Source: JBBDNV01 sp040877415
GTDB lineage: Bacteria; Planctomycetota; Planctomycetia; Pirellulales; PALSA-1355
Length of the DNA: 42,146 nt
Direction: 5' to 3'
Assembly (NCBI GenBank): GCA_040877415.1
Contig: JBBDNV010000012.1
Coordinates: forward strand, 1-42,146
Shown here one piece after another: positions 16,401 to 26,056 of the stretch (position 1 is its first letter; each line of letters starts with the position of its first letter). The position numbers and the translations under genes were made by a program. The notes below the pieces were generated by a model, which saw only the letters and a program-made list of their open reading frames with translations, had not been told where the DNA came from and made no database searches.

Positions 16401-19400
16401 GTGTCGGCGTCGGGCTGGATCACGTCGATGGTATCGTTGGTCGTGCTGGCCAACACGATCAGGGCGTCCACGTTGCCCGAGTTGACCACGACGAGGTTGC
16501 CGTCGTCGTTGTTGAAGAATACGACGTTGATCTGGGGACCGCCCTGGGACCGCGTGAATCGGGCCGACTGTCCGCTGGTGGGCGTGTAGTTGATCGTGTC
16601 GGGTCCGGCGGTGGTGAAGATTGTGATCGTGTCGTCGTCGTCGTTGTCGACATCTTGGCCATCGAGGTTCAAGGTCCGGACGTCCGTGGGCGCCCCGTAG
16701 CTCTCGACGATGAAATCATCCTGCGAGTTGTCGGAGCCGAAGATGCTGACCGTTTCCACCCCGATGAACGACACCGGCGCGACTCCCGCGCCGTCAGAGG
16801 TAATCTGCTGGGTCTGGAAGTCGACCGTGGTTTCACTGTCGAGCACTGCCGTGTAATTCAACACGTCGCTCGCGCCGGGGTTGCCGCCGTCGATGACGAT
16901 GCTTTCGACGGTAAGCGCCAAGACGTTGAACACGTCGTCGCCGTCCAGCCCGGCCAGCTTGAGTTGGCTGACGTTTTGCAGAAGCACCGGAATCTGCGAG
17001 TTGAGTTGCACGGTGCCCTCGAACGAAAAGCTGTCGCTCAGATCGGTGCCGCGATAGACAAAATTGACGTCGGACGCGCCGGCCAAGTTGTCCACCGCGA
17101 GGTGGCCGTCGTTACCGATTCCCAGGAACTCGAGAGAAGGGGCAATGAAACCGTCGATGGCGGGATTGGTTTGAAAGTCAACCCTGCCCGAATCAAAGCT
17201 GGCCCCTGGCGTCAGCACCAGCGTGCCTTCGATTGCCCTGGTGTCGATCGTCATCACATCACCGCCGCCTTGACCGTTGATGACCAGGTGCTCGGTTGTG
17301 TTGAACGCGATTAGCGGCAAGGCATTGACGGTCACCGTGCCCCTGTCGGCTCCGTCGGGCGTGTACGTGATTTCGTCGTCGAACGGGGTGCCGCCCACGA
17401 TCAGCGTGTCGCTGGCCGTGGGATCGCCGCCGTCGACCTCGATGTCGGTCAAGTCCTCCGGCGTGTTGGGATTGTTGAGATGGATCGTGTCGCTGCCGGC
17501 CAGGGCGTTGATGACCAGGTTCGTCTTGCGGGCAAATTCCATCGTCTCGTGGTCGTCGACCGAAACCAGGCCGCTTTCGAAGAAGCTGACGGGGGCTCCT
17601 CCGCTGTTGGGCCCCTGGACGTAGTTGATCGCGTTGTCGGCGTTGTTGGCATTGACGATCAATGAAAATGCTACGACGATGTCGATCACCGGCTCGACGT
17701 TGTCGAAGAAAACTTTTTGCGTCTCCGTTCCCTCGTTTTCCAGCTCGTGAATGACGTGCCCCGAGCCGGGCTGTGGCCCGACCGTGTATGTGGAGGAAGT
17801 AACCTCGATGTCGCCGATCAGCCGCACGAGGTCGACGCCGCCGCCGCCGTCGAACGTCACGCCGCCGGCCAGCTCGATGAGGCCGCCGGAGTTGTCGACA
17901 ACGAGCGTGTCGTCGCCCAAATCGCCGCTGACCATGAGGCTGGCCAGGTCGGCGTAATCCACCGGCACCCATTTGATCACGTTGGCCGCGTTGACCGTCA
18001 CCCGCGTCGTGTCGGCGGCTGGCTGAATCACGTCGATGGTATCGTTGGTCGCGCTGGCCAACACGATCAGGGCGTCCACGTTGCCCGAGTTGACCACGAC
18101 GAGGTTGCCGTCGTCGTTGTTGAAGAATACGACGTTGATCTGGGGACCGCCCTGGGACCGCGTGAATCGGGCCGACTGTCCGCTGGTGGGCGTGTAGTTG
18201 ATCGTGTCGGGTCCGGCGGTGGTGAAGATTGTGATCGTGTCGTCGTCGTCGTTGTCGACATCTTGGCCATCGAGGTTCAAGGTCCGGACGTCCGTGGGCG
18301 CCCCGTAGCTCTCGACGATGAAATCATCCTGCGAGTTGTCGGAGCCGAAGATCGTGACCGTTTCCACCCCGATGAACGACACCGGCGCGACCCCCGCGAG
18401 GTCGGAGGTAATTTGTTCGGTCTCGAAGTCGACCGTGGTTTCGCTGTCAGGCTCGGCCGAGTAATTCAAAACGTCGCTCGCGCCGGGGTTGCCGCCGTCG
18501 ATGATGATGCTTTCGAGCACGGTAATGCCGGGGACGTTGAACGTGTCATCGCCGTCCAGGCCGGCGAGCGTGAGCTGGCTGACCCCTAACAGCCCCACCA
18601 AGATTTGGGAGTTTAGCGACACGACGCCAAATTCGTCCTGGGAGAACAGCGCAAAGGTGTCGGTCAGATCGGTTCCGCGATAGACGAAATCGACGACCAT
18701 CGCGACTTCGGCCTCGTTGATCACCGCGAGGGCGCCGTTGTTACCGAGTCCCAGGAACTCGAGTGAGGGGGCAATGAAACCGACGGCGGGCGGAGTGGTT
18801 TGAAAGTCGACCCTGCCCGAGTCGAAGCTGGCCCCCGGCGTCAGCACCAGCGTGCCGCCGAGCGCGCTGGTGTCGATCTGCAACAAATGGCCGCCGCCCT
18901 GACCGTTGACGATCAGGTGTTCGATCGTGTCAAACGTGGTGTCCGGCAAGTTGGCGATGGTGACGTCGCCATCGCTGGCCCCCGTGGGCCGGTAGATGAT
19001 ATCTTCGCCGACCCCCGCGCCGGCCACGATCAGCGTGTCGCTGGCGGTGGGATCGCCGCCCGAGATCAGGATGTCTTCCAGCCCATCGGGCGTGGAAGCG
19101 TTGTTGAGATTGATCTCGTCGCTGCCGGCGCCGGCGTCGATGGTCAGGGCGGTCTTGTTGCGGAAATAGATCGGCTCAAAATTGTCGACCGTCACCTTGC
19201 CCCACGTGTCGTCGACTCCCAGGACGGCGTCGGTTTCGCTTTGGGTGTAGTTGATCGCGTTGCTGGCGTTGGTGCCATTGACCGTGAGCATCGCGGCCAT
19301 CACGTCATCGGTCACGGGCTCGAGGTTGTTGAAAAACACCTTCTGCGTCTGGTCGCCCAGGACGTGAGTCATTCTGCCCGAGCCGGGCTGCGGGCCGACG

Positions 19401-22400
19401 GAGTAGGTGGCCGCATCGATTTCGGTGTCGCCGGTCAGCCGCAACTGATCCGCGCCGGCGCCGCCGTCGTACGTCACGCCGCCGGCCAGGTCCACCAGCC
19501 CGAACGAGTTGTCGACAACGAGCGTGTCGTCGCCCAAATCGCCGCTGACCATGAGGCTGGCCAGGTCGGCGTAATCCACCGGCACCCATTTGATCACGTT
19601 GGCCGCGTTGACCGTCACCCGCGTCGTGTCGGCGGCTGGCTGAATCACGTCGATCGTGTCGTCGGCGGCGCTGGCCAATACGTTCAGGGCGTCCACGTTG
19701 CCCGTATTGACCACAAAAAGGTTGCCGTCCTCGTTGTTGAAGTTCGCGACGTTGATCTGGGGACCGCCCTGGGACCGCGTGAATCGGGCCGATTGTCCGC
19801 TGGTGGGCGTGTAGTTGATCGTGTCGGGACCGTCGGTGGTGAAGATCGTGATCGTGTCGGCGTCGTCGTTTCCTTCCGTGTCGCCGGTGTCGAGGTTCAA
19901 GGTCCGGACGTCGGTGGGCGCGCCGTAGTCCGTAACGACGAAATCATCCTGCGAGCCGTCGGAGCCGAAGATGCTGACGGTTTCCACCCCGATGAACGAC
20001 ACCGGCGCGACTCCCGCGACGTCGGAGGTAATCTCCTGGGTCTCGAAATTGACTGTGGTTTCGCTGTCGGCCTCGGCCGAGTAATTCAAAACGTCGCTCG
20101 CGCCGGGGTTGCCGGCGTCGATGACGATGCTTTCGAGCACGGTCATGCCGGGGACCTCGAAAGTGTCGTCGCCATCCAGGCCGGCCAGCGTGAGCTGGCT
20201 GACCGCTACCAGCGCCACCAAGATCTGGGAATTGAGCGCCACGACGGCGAATTCGTCCTCGACGAACGTCGCAAAGGTGTCACTCAGATCGGTTCCGCGA
20301 TAGACGAAATCGACGTCCATCGCCGCTTCCCCGATGTTGAACACCACGAGGGCGCCGTCGTTACCGAGTCCCAGGAACTCGAGTGAGGGGGCAATGAAAC
20401 CGTCGTCGGCCAGATTGGTTTGAAAGTCGACTCTACCCGAATCGAAGCTGGCCCCCGGGGTCAGCACCAGCGTGCCTTCGAGCGCACCGGTGACGATAAA
20501 CAACGCATCGCCGCCGCCTTGACCGTTGACGATCAGGTGTTCGATCGTGTCAAACGTGGTGTTCGGCAAGTTCGTGACGATGACGTCGCCTGAAGCGGAG
20601 CCACTTGGCAAGTAAGCGATTACGTCGTTGACCGTCGTGCCGTTGACGATCAGCGTGTCGCTGGCGGTGGGATCGCCGCCCGTGATCAGGATGTCTTCCA
20701 GGCCGTCGGGCGTGGAGGGGTTGTTGAGATTGATCTCGTCGCTGCCGGCGCCGGCGTCGATGGTCAGGGCGGTCTTGTTGCGGAAATAGATCGGCTCAAA
20801 ATTGTCGACCGTCACCTTGCCCCACGTGTCGTCGACTCCGAGCACGGCGTCGGTTTCGCTTTGCGTGTAGTTGATGGCGTTGGCGGCTTGGAGCAAGCTG
20901 GCCAGGCCCGCGATGCCGGTGATTTGAAAGTTATCAAGGGCGTTGTCGGTCGTGATGGGCTCGATGTTCTCGAAATCGACGACCTGGACTTCATCGGTAT
21001 CGGTAACCGTGTCCTTTCCGCTGCCCGGCAGGGCGCCGATGGCCAACACTTCGGACGATCCGGCCGCCGACACGAGCTTGAGATTGTCAAACCCGCCGCC
21101 GCCGTCGTAGTGAATGCCCTGGGGAATGGTCAAAAAGCCGTTCGAGGCGTCGACCGTGAGCGAATCGTTGCCGCCCCGGCCGTTGACGTTGATCTGGACG
21201 AGCGAGGCCAACAGAAAAGTGCCGAACAGCGCGCCGTTGCGATAGATGTTGACGAGCGTAGGATCGTCGGCGTCGCGGATGATGAGAAACGTGTCGGGCT
21301 GGTTGGGAAAATCGGCGTCGCCGTTGACGGTGACGACCGCCGGAACCCCCAGCACCCACGGCTCGCGGCCATGGGTGCCGTCATCGGCCGAGAAGTACAG
21401 AGTTCCATTCGAATTCGCCAGGTAAGACGGATCGGAACCATCCCCCGGATTCGGGTTGATGTCCTTGACGAGTAAGGTTCCGTCTTCTGCGCCGTTGCTT
21501 CTCCAAAGTTCGAAGCCATTGGTGCCGTCGTTGGCGGAAAAGAACAGCGTTCCACTCACATTCGTCAAGTACCTCGGATAGGAACCATCCCCTGGATCCG
21601 GATTGATATCCTTGACCGGCACGGTACCGTCTTGGGAGCCGTCGCTTTTCCAAAGTTCGTTCCCGTTGGTGCCGTCGTTGGCGGCAAAGAACAACATGCC
21701 GTTCACGTTCGTCAGAGAATACGGATAGGAACCGTCTCCAGTATTCGGATTGATATCCTTGACCTGGACGGTTCCATCTTCCGAGCCGTCGCTTTTCCAC
21801 AATTCCCGGCCGTCCGTGGTGTCGTTGGCGGAAAAGAACAACTCCCCGCTCACATTCGTGAGGTACCTCGGGTAGGAACCATCCCCTGGGTTCGGATTGA
21901 TATCCTTGACCTGGACGGTACCGTTTTCCGAGCCGTCGCTTTTCCAGAGTTCGAAGCCATTCGTGCCGTCATTGGCGGAAAAGAACAACATTCCGTTCAC
22001 ATTCGTCAGTGCATTCGGATAGGAATCATCACCTGCATTCGGATTGANNNNNNNNNNNNNNNNNNNNNNNNNNNNNNNNNNNNNNNNNNNNNNNNNNNNN
22101 NNNNNNNNNNNNNNNNNNNNNNNNNNNNNNNNNNNNNNNNNNNNNNNTATCCTTGACCTGCACGGTTCCGTCTTCGCTGCCGTCGCTTTTCCAGAGCTCG
22201 TAGCCGTTGGTGCCGTCGTCGGCGGAAAAGAACAAGGTCCCGCTCACATTCGTCAGGTACCTCGGGTAGGAATCCCCTGCGTTCGGATTGATATCCTTGA
22301 CCTGCACGGTTCCGTCTTCGCTGCCGTCGCTTTTCCAGAGCTCGTATCCGTTGGTGCCGTCGTTGGCGGAAAAGAACAAGGCCCCGCTCACATTCGTCAG

Positions 22401-22895
22401 AAAATACGGATAGGAACTATCCGCTGCATTCGGATTGATATCCTTGACCTGCACGGTTCCGTCTTCAGAGCCGTCGCTTTTCCAGAGCTCGTAGCCGTTG
22501 GTGCCGTCGTTGGCGGAAAAGAACAGCGTTCCGTTTACGTTCGTCAGTCCAGACGGGTAAGAACTGTCATTCGCGTTCGGATTGATATCCTTGACCAGGA
22601 CCGTTCCGCCCTCCGTGCCGTTCGTTTTCCAGAGTTCACGGCCATTGGTCGGATCGGTGGCGGAAAAAAAAGTGGTGCCATTGACGTCGACAAAGTCCTC
22701 CGGGTCGGAACCGTTGCCCGGATAGATGTCCTTGAGCAGCATCGGCGTCACGGTCAGCAGCCGACGGTCTTCAAGGCTTTCGAAGGCCGGGGAGAAGTGG
22801 AGATTCCTCGATCGTAATAGCGGCCCTCCTATTGCTGTCGATCGGCCGCGACGCCTGGCTTTTCCCCGGCTGCGTGAATGGGCGCGAAATGACAT
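10481..22895 (-). CDS. Giant secreted repeat protein (LEDRRLL, ELWxxDGT, dockerin), interrupted by an N gap
   Basis: At least about 4100 residues from the ATG at 22895, which has GGGGAG nine bases upstream. Order: a basic N-terminus with FESLEDRRLLTV, an LEPR-XLL-like motif of planctomycete giant proteins; an array of about 49-residue ELWKSDGSEDGTVQVKDIN repeats; three near-copies of a 533-542-residue beta-rich unit with GGDPTASDTLIV and GNPGASDVLNY motifs, then a partial fourth; a region around 14.4-13.9 kb resembling pre-peptidase C-terminal domains (FVPADQDWFRVVA.., VVAGQTYYLHVFG); Ig-like segments; FG-GAP-like stretches (GDFNGDGTLDLATW, near 11.7 kb); and a dockerin type I pair at about 11.0-10.8 kb (DTSRDGRVTARDALLLVNEL and DTTLDGMITLRDVHQLINYL). 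It is most likely a calcium-binding surface or matrix protein. Coding sequence before and after the gap joins inside one repeat (KD-I-NPN), so this is one gene. No partner cohesin is seen here. Confidence 0.85.
10835..11025 (-). other. Dockerin type I domain of the giant protein
   Basis: Two calcium-loop helices: DTSRDGRVTARDALLLVNEL and, about 40 residues later, DTTLDGMITLRDVHQLINYL. Spacing and the D-x-D/x-DG-x-I/V-T pattern match dockerin repeats, which in clostridia bind cohesins. In planctomycetes their partners are mostly unknown. Confidence 0.75.
15480..16030 (-). repeat. Partial fourth copy of the long internal repeat
   Basis: The coding sequence starts with IDYTESETDAVL and keeps the order of landmarks of the full units (GKVTVDNFEPVYF, AGSDTINLNNP, DGQGGGDSL, LTPG..DSGTV) for about 180 residues before it diverges. 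It is the truncated end of the tandem array. Confidence 0.7.
16031..17629 (-). repeat. Long internal repeat unit 3 (533 codons)
   Basis: Runs from INYVQGPNSGG to the next IDYTES. It shares a run of about 295 identical bases with unit 2 (about 16447..16743 against 18055..18351). Its last 140 bases or so (16143..16282) instead match unit 1 (19370..19509) with a single difference. Confidence 0.8.
17630..19255 (-). repeat. Long internal repeat unit 2 (542 codons)
   Basis: Runs from INYTQSETDAVLGVDDTW to the start of unit 3. Its end region (about 17757..17890) is clearly different from units 1 and 3, while its middle is identical to unit 3. Confidence 0.8.
19256..20875 (-). repeat. Long internal repeat unit 1 (540 codons)
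   Basis: First copy in the protein, also starting INYTQSETDAVLGVDDTW. Its beginning (20760..20860) is nearly the same as that of unit 2 (19135..19240). Confidence 0.8.
21370..22750 (-). repeat. ELWxxDGTxxGT tandem repeat array
   Basis: Units of 48-49 codons (144 or 147 bases, measured between the TATCCTTGA marks at 22148, 22292, 22439 and 22586) with consensus ELWKSDGSEDGTVQVKDIN.. SYP..LTNVNG.LFFSANDGTNG. At least nine units are visible on both sides of the gap. This repeat type is common in large surface proteins and probably folds as beta-propeller or beta-helix blades. Confidence 0.85.
22048..22147. other. Assembly gap of 100 N inside the repeat array
   Basis: Exactly 100 N, a conventional size for gaps of unknown length. 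The bases on either side (AAGGATA before and TCAATCCG after, minus strand) join into the intact repeat sequence VKDINPN. The true missing length must therefore be a multiple of 3, most likely a whole number of about 147-base units. Confidence 0.95.
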
Positions 22896-23253
22896 CGGAT
22901 GATTCTCCCCGTGGCTGGTCGCGATACCGAGGTGCAGTATGATTGCCAATGCCGGCCGACACCCAATAAAAGTGCCCCGGTCGGATGATCGGTCAAAATG
23001 GCTAATTCACGTTGGCCACGGTAGTCTGCGTCAAGCCGGTAGTCAACGATTCGCGCCGTCGGGCTGGCCCGCTAGAATCGCCAAAAATGCGGCCCGGACT
23101 GTCCGTTTTGACACCCAATCCCACCCGATCAGACGCCCGACCTTTACGCCAGAAGTGTCGGGTGCGATGGCATTTCACGCAACGAATCGCGATTGGCTTG
23201 CGCGTTCATTCGGCCCCGGGCGCGCCACAGGGCGCCGCTGGATCGGGCGCAGC
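22896..23253. other. Upstream region of the giant gene, no gene
   Basis: About 360 bases between the giant gene start and the terminator of the next minus-strand gene. A TTGACC on the minus strand near 22990 could be a -35 element but has no well-placed -10. No ORF here is convincing. The promoter of the giant gene is expected in this stretch. Confidence 0.4.
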
Positions 23254-23291
23254 AAAAAAGCCGGGACCTGATCTAAATTTCAGGCCCCGGC
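23254..23291 (-). terminator. Rho-independent terminator of the outer-membrane barrel gene
   Basis: On the minus strand, GCCGGGGCCTGA (23291-23280) pairs with TCAGGTCCCGGC (23271-23260), with one mismatch and an 8-base loop, followed at once by TTTTTT (23259-23254). It lies about 150 bases after the stop of the barrel gene, beyond the 102-bp element, and insulates the giant gene. Confidence 0.8.
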
Positions 23292-23329
23292 CTTCGAGCT
23301 GGGATTACTGGGTTTAGGGCGTGCTCTTG

Positions 23330-23431
23330 CAGCGTGTTGAAAAACTGGGACAGGCACCTCGCGACCGCCGTTTTTCGCGGGTCTCGCCGCGACGTGCTCG
23401 GAGCCAGTCCCATTTTTCAACGGCCTGCTAG
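23330..23431. repeat. 102-bp palindromic element, copy 2
   Basis: Matches 161..262 at 101 of 102 bases. Both copies lie in the same orientation directly at the 3' end of a minus-strand gene; here the element ends 17 bases after the barrel gene stop. Its imperfect inverted ends and lack of coding sequence fit a non-autonomous mobile palindrome. Confidence 0.75.
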
Positions 23432-23448
23432 CCGGTTAGGACGGAGGC

Positions 23449-24708
23449 TCAGAAGCGGAATTCGAGGCGCGTCACCAGACCGTTAAAAGCGACGGTCTCG
23501 CCCACGTCGACGAAGTCGGCGTTCTGCACGGCTTGGACGAATTGCTGCGTGGTAATCGTGTTGAACCAGAAGGCCGTGTAATAGCCTGCCGATACGCGCC
23601 AATGGCCTCGGCGGCTTGTCCAGTTCAGGCCCACCTCGTATTCCAACAGCGGCAGCGCGCGGCGATCGTTCCAATTGGAATTGGCCTGGACGACCGTGGT
23701 GATCGTGTTGAGCTGGGTGTAGGTCGATTGAAACTCGCCGAACAGCACGTTCATAAAGCATTTGCCGTACCCGGAAAAGCCGCAGCAGCCAATGCGGCGT
23801 TCGCCGTCCAAGCCGGCCCGCAGACCGACGCCTTCGAAGTTGATGTCCGAAGTCGTCTGGATCGTGCCGGTCGGGGGGGCGAAGTTGCCGATCTGGAGAA
23901 AGCCCTGCTGCAACTTGGCATAGCGAACCCCGACGCCGTAGTTCACGGCATGCCTGCAGTTTCCCGAAAGCAGCCGGCGATACTCGATGTCGGCCAACTG
24001 GTATTCGAGGTCGAGCGAGGCATCGACCAGCGAGCTCGTCGAGCCCGCGTTGGCTGAGTTCGGGTGCAGCACGAGCGACGCGACCGTGTCGCCCACGCCG
24101 GTCAATTGGGCCAGCGAATCGGTGGCATGGCTGTCGAACCTGCTGTAACTGATGCCAAGGCTCGCGTAGCAGCCGAGCGCGACGCCGAATCCGGCGCGGT
24201 ACGCCGACTCGAAGTCGGGCTGGACCACGCCGACGGAGCCCGCCGGCACCGTGCCCGGACCCCCTACGCCGTTCTGTTGAAACGCGTGCGGCATGTCGGC
24301 GTCGGTGGGCAGCAAATACAAGTATTCGCCGAACACGTAGGTCCGGTGCGCCCAAAACGGCGTACACGAGCACGGCGCGCAACCGCAGTCGCCGCAGGGC
24401 GACCCGCACTGGCCGACCGTATCGTGGTCCTCGCCGGCGTTATCCCATTCTCTCTGGTAGCTCGAATCGTCGGGCTCCGGGACCGGCTCAGGCGACTCGG
24501 AGAGTTCCTCAGGAAACGGATCCGATTGTTGCGACAGCTCCGGCTCACCGCGCACGACGCGCACCTGGCGGCCTTGCGCATTGATGCGCGTCAAGCTCTG
24601 GCCCAGCCCGGCTGCCAAAGCCGACGGTGGCTCCGCCGCCGCGGCCGTGCCCGCCAGCATGGCCATCACGGCGAAGGCGATCAACTTTCGTGTGATATTC
24701 CCGAGCAT
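23449..24708 (-). CDS. Outer-membrane beta-barrel protein (Lpg1974-like) with Cys-rich linker
   Basis: A 419-residue protein from the ATG at 24708 (AGGAAGAG upstream). Signal peptide LIAFAVMAMLAGTAAAAEP, then an acidic Pro/Glu linker (PFPEELSESPEPVPEPDDSS) and a cysteine cluster CGSPCGDCGCAPCSC. The barrel follows: VFGEYLYLLPTDADMPHA, YRAGFGVALG, LDLEYQLADIEYRRLL, NYGVGVRYAKLQQGF, and a C-terminal strand ending LEFRF with terminal Phe, as barrel assembly machinery expects. The start of the barrel and its GVRYA strand resemble the Lpg1974/major outer-membrane protein family that planctomycetes carry in many copies; this is pattern recognition. A pore or structural role in the outer membrane is likely. 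The cysteines may form a disulfide-linked periplasmic or surface layer. Confidence 0.8.
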   Translation of the reverse strand: MLGNITRKLIAFAVMAMLAGTAAAAEPPSALAAGLGQSLTRINAQGRQVRVVRGEPELSQQSDPFPEELSESPEPVPEPDDSSYQREWDNAGEDHDTVGQCGSPCGDCGCAPCSCTPFWAHRTYVFGEYLYLLPTDADMPHAFQQNGVGGPGTVPAGSVGVVQPDFESAYRAGFGVALGCYASLGISYSRFDSHATDSLAQLTGVGDTVASLVLHPNSANAGSTSSLVDASLDLEYQLADIEYRRLLSGNCRHAVNYGVGVRYAKLQQGFLQIGNFAPPTGTIQTTSDINFEGVGLRAGLDGERRIGCCGFSGYGKCFMNVLFGEFQSTYTQLNTITTVVQANSNWNDRRALPLLEYEVGLNWTSRRGHWRVSAGYYTAFWFNTITTQQFVQAVQNADFVDVGETVAFNGLVTRLEFRF

Positions 24709-24741
24709 AGTTCTCTTCCTGTACTGGAAATGTCCTCCCAA

Positions 24742-24988
24742 GCGGGAAAACCGGCATAGCCGGTAAAAGCGTCATCGGCGGAATAATCGTCACACTCCAA
24801 AAAGTGGCCGCTACGCCGCAAGGTTTGCCCAGTTTTCCCAGGCTATGTCAGGCGGCTGCACGCGCGTGCGGTTGCGGTCAGTTGGACGCCCTGCCCAGCT
24901 CGCCGCCCGGTCATGCTAACATGACCGCTTGTCGCTACGAGCTTTTGCCGGCGATCCGTATCCGTAAATTCTCGCCCTGGAGTCACAC
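24742..24988. other. Divergent intergenic region
   Basis: Between the barrel gene (minus) and the propeller gene (plus). It contains the perfect small palindrome ACCGGC-ATA-GCCGGT at about 24750, in the likely leader of the barrel gene. No confident promoter hexamers. Confidence 0.4.
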
Positions 24989-26053
24989 ATGAAGATTGAA
25001 ACGGCCCGCCAGGTACTTTTGGTCGTCGTCGCCATGCTCGCGGCGCGCCTGGCATTCGCCGAGGAGCCGCCGCAAGTCAAAGTGGCGAACGTGCGGCGCG
25101 TCTTTCACAATGGCCAGCACAATGCCTTCACGGACCTGGTTCGGTTTCGAGACAGGTTCTATCTGACGTTCCGGAGCTGCCCGGACGGGCATATGGTTCA
25201 TCCGACCGCGTCGATCATTGTGCTGGCGAGCGACGATGCGAAAGCGTGGCGCCAGGCGCACCGTTTTCGCGTCGAGAAGCGCGACACGCGCGATCCGCAT
25301 TTCCTGGTCTTTGGCGAGGGGCTGTTTGTCTATAGCGGCACGTGGTACAGCGGCGAGACGACGCTTCCGCCCGAGGAGTATGATCTGAACCTGCACCTCG
25401 GCTACGCGGCCTGGTCGAAAGACGGCCGGCAATGGAATGGCCCCGTGATGCTGGAAGGGACTTTTGGACACTACATTTGGCGCGCCAGCACCTTCGGCGG
25501 CAAGGCATTCCTTTGCGGCCGCAGGAAGAAGGATTTTGAGGTTGGACCGCGCGGCGAGGGGCACGCCGTTCAGTCAGCGATGCTCGAAAGCGACGACGGA
25601 TTGATCTGGCGCACCCGAACACTGTTCCAGGAAGATCGCGGCGACGAGACCGCGTTTGAGTTTGAACCGGACGGAAGCATCGTCGCCATCGGCCGCCGCG
25701 CGAGCGGCGCCGCTCAACTGCTGCGCAGCAAGCCGCCCTACACCGACTGGGAGCGGACGGATCTCGACCGCTCGATCGGCGGACCGCTGCTGGCGCGCTG
25801 GGGCCCGCGCTGGGTGGTCGGTGGGCGCAAATCGATCGGCGGCAAGGGAGCGAAGACGGCCATGCATTGGCTGGTCGACGACGAGCTTCACGAATTCGCC
25901 GAACTCCCTAGCGGCGGCGATACGTCGTATCCGGGCTTTGTCGAGCTGGACCCGAAGCACGCCGTCATGTCCTGGTATTCGTCGCACGAAAAGGACGACC
26001 AGGGAAACTCGATCACCGCGATCTACATGGCGGATCTGGAAATCGCCGAGTGA
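24989..26053 (+). CDS. Secreted sialidase-like beta-propeller protein
   Basis: A 354-residue protein with a signal peptide (VLLVVVAMLAARLAFAEE). The rest has the blade pattern of sialidase-fold and related glycoside hydrolase proteins: HNAFTDLVRFRDRFYLTFR, IIVLASDDAKAWRQAHRF, LGYAAWSKDGRQWNGPVML, SAMLESDDGLIWRTRTLF and LLRSKPPYTDWERTDLDR. The S.DG..W segments are Asp-box-like. ETAFEFEPDGSIVAIGRR resembles the blade with the catalytic Glu in some sialidases, but I cannot assign a full active site. A role in binding or cutting glycans in the periplasm or outside is inferred. It ends 3 bases from the stop of the convergent gene, which is also a propeller-type protein, so the pair may share a function. 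Confidence 0.75.
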   Translation: MKIETARQVLLVVVAMLAARLAFAEEPPQVKVANVRRVFHNGQHNAFTDLVRFRDRFYLTFRSCPDGHMVHPTASIIVLASDDAKAWRQAHRFRVEKRDTRDPHFLVFGEGLFVYSGTWYSGETTLPPEEYDLNLHLGYAAWSKDGRQWNGPVMLEGTFGHYIWRASTFGGKAFLCGRRKKDFEVGPRGEGHAVQSAMLESDDGLIWRTRTLFQEDRGDETAFEFEPDGSIVAIGRRASGAAQLLRSKPPYTDWERTDLDRSIGGPLLARWGPRWVVGGRKSIGGKGAKTAMHWLVDDELHEFAELPSGGDTSYPGFVELDPKHAVMSWYSSHEKDDQGNSITAIYMADLEIAE

Positions 26054-26056
26054 CGG

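Noticed and set aside
16140..20880. CRISPR array or phage repeats
   Set aside because: The periodic sequence is coding and made of long, degenerate protein repeats; there are no short direct repeats with unique spacers, and no cas genes.
22939..23271. A 110-codon plus-strand frame upstream of the giant gene
   Set aside because: No ribosome-binding site, no homology pattern, and it covers the terminator of the barrel gene; most likely chance.
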